This document shows positions 63,474 through 64,000 of a stretch of DNA of 64,000 nt, in pieces. Position 1 is the stretch's first letter; every line of letters begins with the position of its first letter. The position numbers and the translations under genes are program-made. Under the pieces are notes generated by a model. It was not told the origin of the DNA and ran no database searches. It saw only the letters and a program-made list of their open reading frames with translations. The DNA is taken from NCBI RefSeq assembly GCF_029051725.1, contig NZ_JAACFU010000004.1:558001-622000 (forward strand), in the 5' to 3' direction. Source of the stretch: Bradyrhizobium sp. CSS354 (GTDB lineage: Bacteria > Pseudomonadota > Alphaproteobacteria > Rhizobiales > Xanthobacteraceae).

Positions 63474-64000
63474 ACTCGGCCAGGAGCGACATACCTACCT
63501 GCGCCGTTGCATGTCCGCTGGTGTCCGTCCTGCGATGTGGCAGTCCATCGAGCAGGTCCGAACCTAATTTTCCGTCGACGGTTTAGGCCAACCCGATGTA
63601 GGAATATCAGGTCAAGTCGGGAATCTAGAGCTGGTCATTCGGCACTCGCAACAATAAGCGGGCCAGCAACCCACACCGCGGATGGCGGCTAGGATTGCTC
63701 CGCGAGACCGTGTTCGCGACAGTTAGCAAGTTGTCGAGCCACGGAATTCCGATACCGCCGCTCGACTTTGATGAAGCAGGGCGAACGACCAAGGTCTCGA
63801 CCGAGGATCCCAACATCGAAGGCCGGGGCTCTGTATGGCTTGCTATCCCAAGCATCGGTGGTTGCGGGAATTGGACTCTGCGCGGAAGCCATGTGTGAGC
63901 AGTGCATCCCTTACGGCGCCAAGATCGCTCGCTATCAACGGCTGTCACGCCAAATCAATGTCCGGCAAACGCTGGATGGAATTGCGCGGCTTATTGCACA
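63474..64000. other. End of window, no gene recognised
   Basis: About 530 bases. No frame on either strand shows family character; the segment resembles the decayed DNA around the insertion-sequence remnants. Confidence 0.35.

Noticed and set aside
1..64000. CRISPR array
   Set aside because: No set of evenly spaced direct repeats with unique spacers was seen; the GTTTTTCAnGA words are too short and unevenly spaced.

Overview
The window looks like an accessory-rich stretch of an alphaproteobacterial chromosome, most likely Bradyrhizobium or a close relative. This is inferred from the high GC content, the protein style, the intergenic repeats and the many transport/LysR clusters. No rRNA gene or other species-level marker is present, so the genus is an inference.

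Positions 1-15,650 are compact, intact and ordinary. A polyamine/spermidine-type ABC transporter (binding protein, ATPase, two permeases) faces a LysR regulator. It is followed by a long minus-strand catabolic block: amidohydrolase, family-5 binding protein, Asp/Glu/hydantoin-racemase-like protein, polysaccharide-deacetylase/allantoinase-like protein, a polar-amino-acid ABC transporter with two binding proteins, and an N-carbamoyl-amino-acid-hydrolase-like nitrilase. A second LysR gene is divergent from this block and precedes a class I glutamine amidotransferase. Together they suggest uptake and hydrolysis of cyclic amides or ureides as nitrogen sources.

At about 16.07-17.7 kb the character changes. 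A YbgC-type thioesterase loses its 5' end, two degraded tRNA-Arg(CCG)-like sequences follow, and remnants of a serine recombinase and an ArdC gene appear. I read this as the edge of integrated DNA. Positions 17.9-30.1 kb hold lineage-specific exported or membrane proteins (a cysteine-repeat protein operon, a vanadium-haloperoxidase-like enzyme, several small proteins), dispersed hairpins and repeats, and a complete IS21-family element with a 5-bp target duplication.

Positions 30.3-44.8 kb form a defence-like island. It contains a truncated ArdC, a frameshifted AAA ATPase of PrrC/RloC type, and an intact trio of Fic protein, permuted papain/NlpC-like protein, and STAND NTPase with an N-terminal Cap4/DUF4297-like nuclease domain and a C-terminal SEC-C motif. 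An Mrr-like nuclease and a pair of HsdR-N-type nuclease plus Ser/Thr kinase follow. The Fic gene is preceded by several copies of an 11-bp motif. This trio is my best candidate for an undescribed system.

Positions 45-64 kb are a mosaic of IS3, IS91 and IS256 remnants, an integrase remnant and dead genes around a few intact ones. These are a large Tat-exported DUF5695-like protein, a MATE exporter, a 2161-residue two-module NRPS with unusual active-site residues and no thioesterase, and an S-adenosylmethionine-decarboxylase-like protein. NRPS and MATE probably form an operon making and exporting a small peptide.
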